DNA from: Oscillospiraceae bacterium
GTDB lineage: Bacteria > Bacillota > Clostridia > Oscillospirales > Oscillospiraceae
Assembly (NCBI GenBank): GCA_031266955.1
Contig: JAISAA010000086.1
Coordinates: forward strand, 1 to 15,864
Direction of reading: 5' to 3'
DNA length: 15,864 bases
Position numbers and translations under genes: made by a program. Below are positions 13,301-15,864 of this stretch, piece after piece (the stretch's first letter is position 1; each line of letters begins with the position of its first letter). Below the pieces are notes generated by a model. It ran no database searches. It had not been told where the DNA came from and worked only from the letters and a program-made list of their open reading frames with translations.

Positions 13301-15864
13301 CCGGAAAACGTCGCCGCCATAAGCGTCAATGGTACGATTTCCAACTCCTACTATCTCGACACCTCAAGCGCGAAAGGCGGCGCCGGCGCTGTCGCGGTGA
13401 CGAGCGCCGAGCTCAAAGCCCTCGCGGAAACGCTCGGGGACGCGTTCAGGGAAAATCCTGACGGCGGATATCCGATACTTGCATGGCAGGCGGGCGTCGT
13501 CAACAACAACGTGACGGCGGCAAGCACAACAGAGGCCGGCGTCGTCACGGCGACGATAAAAGGCGCGGAGCTTGACGCGCATATGAACGACGAGGGCGAC
13601 GTCGCGGTTGCCTTCAACCTCGTCGGCGGAGTCCCGGAGCTGAACGCGACGATCAAAAACGCGACGCTGAAGGCCATGGCCGCGGCAAGCGCGAGCCTGA
13701 AGCTCACGACGGACGCCGGGGAGCTGGCGTTCAACTCCGTCGCCCTGCGCGAGACGGCGGAAGCCGCCGGCACAAATGACGTACTGCTCACGGCCAAAAA
13801 GCTCGGCGGAAACACATACGAGTACGCGCTGACGGCGAATGGCGCCGCGATATTCGCGGACGGCAAGAATCAACAAGGCGCCGTGGCCGTGACCCTGCCG
13901 TATACGAGACTGAGGCCCGCGTCGGAGGTCAGCGTCAAGGTGTTCCGCCTCGGTGAAAGCAGCGAAAAAACCGATATGAAGGCGAGCTACGTCAACGGAG
14001 CGCCCGGCAGCGTAGCGTTTGAAATGGACCGCTTCGGCGTTTACGCGATAGAGGAAGCGGAAAAGCCCGTGGCGGCTCCGGGCGAGCCCGGAGCGTCGGG
14101 CAATCCGACGGCCTCGGTCTGGGACGGCGAAACCATCGATCTGCGCTGGTACAACCCGACGGCGAGCGAGTATCATATAAGCTACCCCGCAGAGCTCGCG
14201 GGGCTGGCAGCGATAGTCAACGGCATTTACAACGAGGATATCCGCTATATATTCGGCGACGAAAAATACATAGTGAACAACGTAGTCGAAGGCGCGTCCT
14301 CGGGCGGCGGCAACATGACGACGGGGACGTACCATTACGGCGCGGACGACTTCAACGGCAAGACAGTGTACCTCGACGCGGACATCAATATGGGCGCTGG
14401 GAACAACTATATGCCGATAGGCGGCCAATACCTGATGGCGAAAAACGATTACTCTACGAAGCTCAGCTCGTCTTTCTGCGGAACGCTCGACGGGCAGGGA
14501 CACAGCGTCACGATCTACGCCGACCGCCACTGCTCGACGGGCAACTACGGCGACGGCGCCTCCGTGGGCCTCATCGGACGCCTCGGCGTCCACGACGGCG
14601 ACGCGGCGGAGCTCCGCCCGACAAATCCGACCGTGAAAAATCTTGCGGTGTACGGCAGCGTGCGCGGCAACCGTCACGTCGGAGGCGTCGTCGGCAAGAT
14701 AGGCAAGACCGCGTACAACAACGGCGACGCGACCGGCGGCGCGATAATCGAAAGCTGCGCGAACTTCGCGAGCATAAGCTCCACGGATTCCAAGGGTATC
14801 GGCGGCATCGTCGGAGCGTCGTGGAACGGCGGCACAATTCGCAACTGCTACAACGCGGGCCCGGTCGCGGGCGGAACTCCCGCGGGCGGTATCGCGGGCT
14901 CAAACGAAATACGCATTGAGAACTGCTACAATGTGGGCGCGATAAGCTCAAGCAACGGGAAAAACTACGCAATGGCTATCGGCTCATTCAACGGCAGCTT
15001 CGGTCACAGCGTCGAAAAGGCATATTACCTGAAAGACTCGGCGCCCGGCGGCGGTTACTTCGGCGGCGGCTACAGCGGCGGAGATATGACGGCTGACGAA
15101 ATGAAGTCCGAAGAATTCCTCGACCTGCTCGGCGAAGAATTCGCGCAAGACGTAGGCGGCGTCATAAACAACGGCTACCCGGTGCTAAAATGGCAGTCGT
15201 CGGGACGCACGGGCGACACAAACAACCTGCCTGAGCCCGACGCCAACGATAACGAAACCAAAGCCCCCGGCAAGACGACCGTCAAAGACGACTCCGCGAC
15301 GACGATAGTAGACGAACCCGTACCCCTCGGCTCCGACCCGACACTCGTAGTAATAAACGTCGAAACTGACGGAGCAACGGTCAACAGCATAACCGCCGAA
15401 GTCACAGCCGAAAACGTCAAGGCCATAGCCGACAACGGCTCCGCGATAGAAGTCCGTTCCGACCTCGGCAACGTAACCCTCCCGAACGAAGCCGTAAAAT
15501 CCCTGTCCGGCAGCGCCGAAAAGAAAGTAGACGTCAAGCTGACAAAAAACAGCGCCGACACCTACACCTTAGCGCTGACAGCCGACGACAAGGCAGTCGC
15601 GACAGTAGACGGCGGCGTAAAACTCACGCTCCCCGCCGAAAACGTTACACCCGGCACAGTAGCCGTGCTCGTCAACGCGGACGGCACAGAGGAAGTCATC
15701 AAAAAATCCGTCGGCAAGGACGGCAAGGTAAGCATCCCGCTCGATGGCTCCGCGACGGTGAAAATCGTCGATAACGCAAAAGCTTTCAGCGACGTAACGG
15801 ACGACGCGTGGTACTTCGACGGAGTAAAGTTCACAAGCTCTCACGAGCTGTTCCAAGGCGACGA
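10373..15864 (+). CDS. Cohesin-bearing SLH-anchored surface protein (partial, at least 1830 aa)
   Basis: The ATG at 10373 follows GGAG (10360-10363), and the frame is open to the window edge, checked codon by codon. A signal peptide (AMPLLLALALLTGLVPVLSAVA, cleavage near 35) precedes a cohesin-like domain (~38-168; AVYSGDSFTVTLTA, VNYNKALVEY, VLPFTAK). Next come two FN3-like domains (~176-277 and ~283-374, each with GL(K/S)PxTxYxFxA(K/R)Y); three small beta repeats (~379-628), each ending in MP(D/A)xxVxVxA(F/Y); a GLUG-type beta-helix (~634-1043, with xNCxNxG motifs and YPILAWQ); module X1 (~1043-1233); a second beta-helix (~1239-1610, ending YPVLKWQ); module X2 (~1640-1802); and the start of an SLH domain (FSDVTDDAWYFDGVKF, from ~1805). 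SLH domains bind secondary cell-wall polymers, so this is probably a wall-anchored scaffold or adhesin. The C-terminus is outside the window. Confidence 0.88.
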   Translation, partial: MTKSKAIELLRKKAMPLLLALALLTGLVPVLSAVADSPKAILTAPAAVYSGDSFTVTLTADAIIASVEATVNYNKALVEYAGGDSDSPAGEENLLVTNDADAGTLFLSRFGDELSAGTAVAVLPFTAKMDASGAAAFSVASGAKTSRSLATAMTALDPGDGVSVNITAKPSGPVQLAPPVFSAVTATVFPTPGTPEGTSRTTIKLNIPVCPEDPDATLQIQYGETSAVNLGDTSVREGSDEFVGLKPNTNYSFRAKYASSDQTAWFDSDMTAYIIIKTLPPELAPPTLLAAPKTKGATSVTLTAVANSTQDAAATPEYRVSPDGEAWSEWQTSTAFTGLSPETTYRFQARYKAKTTASWYDSAPGNTVSVTTAAASASFSIVIGAFTHGGVEADVAEAAAGETVTLTVLPEPGYKLSNNSVKVNDGAVTVTPGEAWNEFTFTMPDSDAVITASFSAAIEHDVALRGIGGDQQNVPRANKTKAILGEEIQINVYTGASHRPIMSSLKVTAASGRDIPIAYNRDVLAYVFIMPDENVEVSVEYERYYRISAEQYTEGGISAVSEMSTAVAAEGELVTVTLTVAEGCEYVENSLTVTGANGSTTPVTKVNDTVYTFPMPASDVSVTAEFKFPGGARAEWEGLGTEESPYLIQNNEDMIELRTAVNGGEGFYYDDDFRPGEEFDGVYFRLTEDLDLTTSEPNWRPIGAAYTWDNEHEQLGDIPRYFSGVFDGGGHKINLRCEMFFSETAISETAKGLFTNLYGGTIRNLELTGSIAGTAGAAFAGDARSEYTHNRSKGSPLIENCVNRVNVSVSRGSSGFVLTARYLTIRNCVNYGSLSGGYKGTTSGFVHDGRGTGVITDCVNYGNMSAGSTVTGIGSSVSLIKNCANFGNLSGATTYGIGTGTSDQSMTIEDSFNAGAVKASANASGISGGGTVRNCYNLGAVESTGVLASSGLNVDGIAFSAKVYNSYNAGSVTGPRPENVAAISVNGTISNSYYLDTSSAKGGAGAVAVTSAELKALAETLGDAFRENPDGGYPILAWQAGVVNNNVTAASTTEAGVVTATIKGAELDAHMNDEGDVAVAFNLVGGVPELNATIKNATLKAMAAASASLKLTTDAGELAFNSVALRETAEAAGTNDVLLTAKKLGGNTYEYALTANGAAIFADGKNQQGAVAVTLPYTRLRPASEVSVKVFRLGESSEKTDMKASYVNGAPGSVAFEMDRFGVYAIEEAEKPVAAPGEPGASGNPTASVWDGETIDLRWYNPTASEYHISYPAELAGLAAIVNGIYNEDIRYIFGDEKYIVNNVVEGASSGGGNMTTGTYHYGADDFNGKTVYLDADINMGAGNNYMPIGGQYLMAKNDYSTKLSSSFCGTLDGQGHSVTIYADRHCSTGNYGDGASVGLIGRLGVHDGDAAELRPTNPTVKNLAVYGSVRGNRHVGGVVGKIGKTAYNNGDATGGAIIESCANFASISSTDSKGIGGIVGASWNGGTIRNCYNAGPVAGGTPAGGIAGSNEIRIENCYNVGAISSSNGKNYAMAIGSFNGSFGHSVEKAYYLKDSAPGGGYFGGGYSGGDMTADEMKSEEFLDLLGEEFAQDVGGVINNGYPVLKWQSSGRTGDTNNLPEPDANDNETKAPGKTTVKDDSATTIVDEPVPLGSDPTLVVINVETDGATVNSITAEVTAENVKAIADNGSAIEVRSDLGNVTLPNEAVKSLSGSAEKKVDVKLTKNSADTYTLALTADDKAVATVDGGVKLTLPAENVTPGTVAVLVNADGTEEVIKKSVGKDGKVSIPLDGSATVKIVDNAKAFSDVTDDAWYFDGVKFTSSHELFQGD
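15782..15864 (+). other. Beginning of an SLH (S-layer homology) domain, truncated by the window
   Basis: The last 27 codons read AFSDVTDDAWYFDGVKFTSS and on to LFQGDD, matching the FxDVxxxxWYxxxVxxxxxxxLxxG opening of an SLH repeat. Usually three such repeats end the protein. They would anchor it to pyruvylated cell-wall polysaccharide. Confidence 0.85.

Overview
This looks like chromosomal DNA from an uncultured, GC-rich Gram-positive bacterium, probably a Clostridia member (Oscillospirales-like). Evidence: an Asp23/YqhY-nusB gene pair, S-layer homology (SLH) anchoring, cohesin and dockerin modules, Gram-positive signal peptides and strong Shine-Dalgarno sites. The assignment is an inference from gene content; no rRNA or phylogenetic marker is complete here.

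Layout. 1-664 (minus strand): the 5' part of nusB, preceded by an Asp23/Gls24-family gene; both are read from a perfect extended -10 promoter at about 757-785. 785-1332: an AT-rich UP-like tract and a near-consensus sigma-A promoter (907-935) drive a non-coding transcript on the plus strand. It contains a highly structured segment closed by a long-range stem (992-1243), then a strong intrinsic terminator (1284-1332). I do not recognise the RNA family. 1333-1844: non-coding, with GC-rich palindromes resembling interspersed repeats. 1845-8756: a 2303-residue secreted, adhesin-like beta-helix protein, ended by a strong terminator (8769-8826). 8853-10313: a secreted protein with two cohesin-like domains and a C-terminal dockerin. 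10373-window end: an open reading frame of at least 1830 residues with a signal peptide, N-terminal cohesin, two FN3-like domains, three small repeats, two GLUG-type beta-helices and the start of an SLH domain. The window cuts it off. It is easily overlooked because no stop codon falls inside the window.

How the genes may work together. The last gene carries an N-terminal cohesin and begins a C-terminal SLH region, so it can act as a wall-anchored receptor. The gene before it ends in a dockerin, so it can dock on such a receptor and present its own cohesin-like domains outward. Upstream sits a giant beta-helix protein with no visible anchor. I infer a small cellulosome-like surface assembly built from adhesin or carbohydrate-binding modules rather than enzymes; no catalytic domain was recognised in any of the three proteins. 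The structured RNA lies just upstream on the same strand and could be a free-standing abundant RNA or a long-distance leader of the adhesin gene. The dockerin gene is a visible chimera: its first ~500 bases are AT-rich (about one third GC in sampled 60-base lines) and the rest is about two thirds GC.
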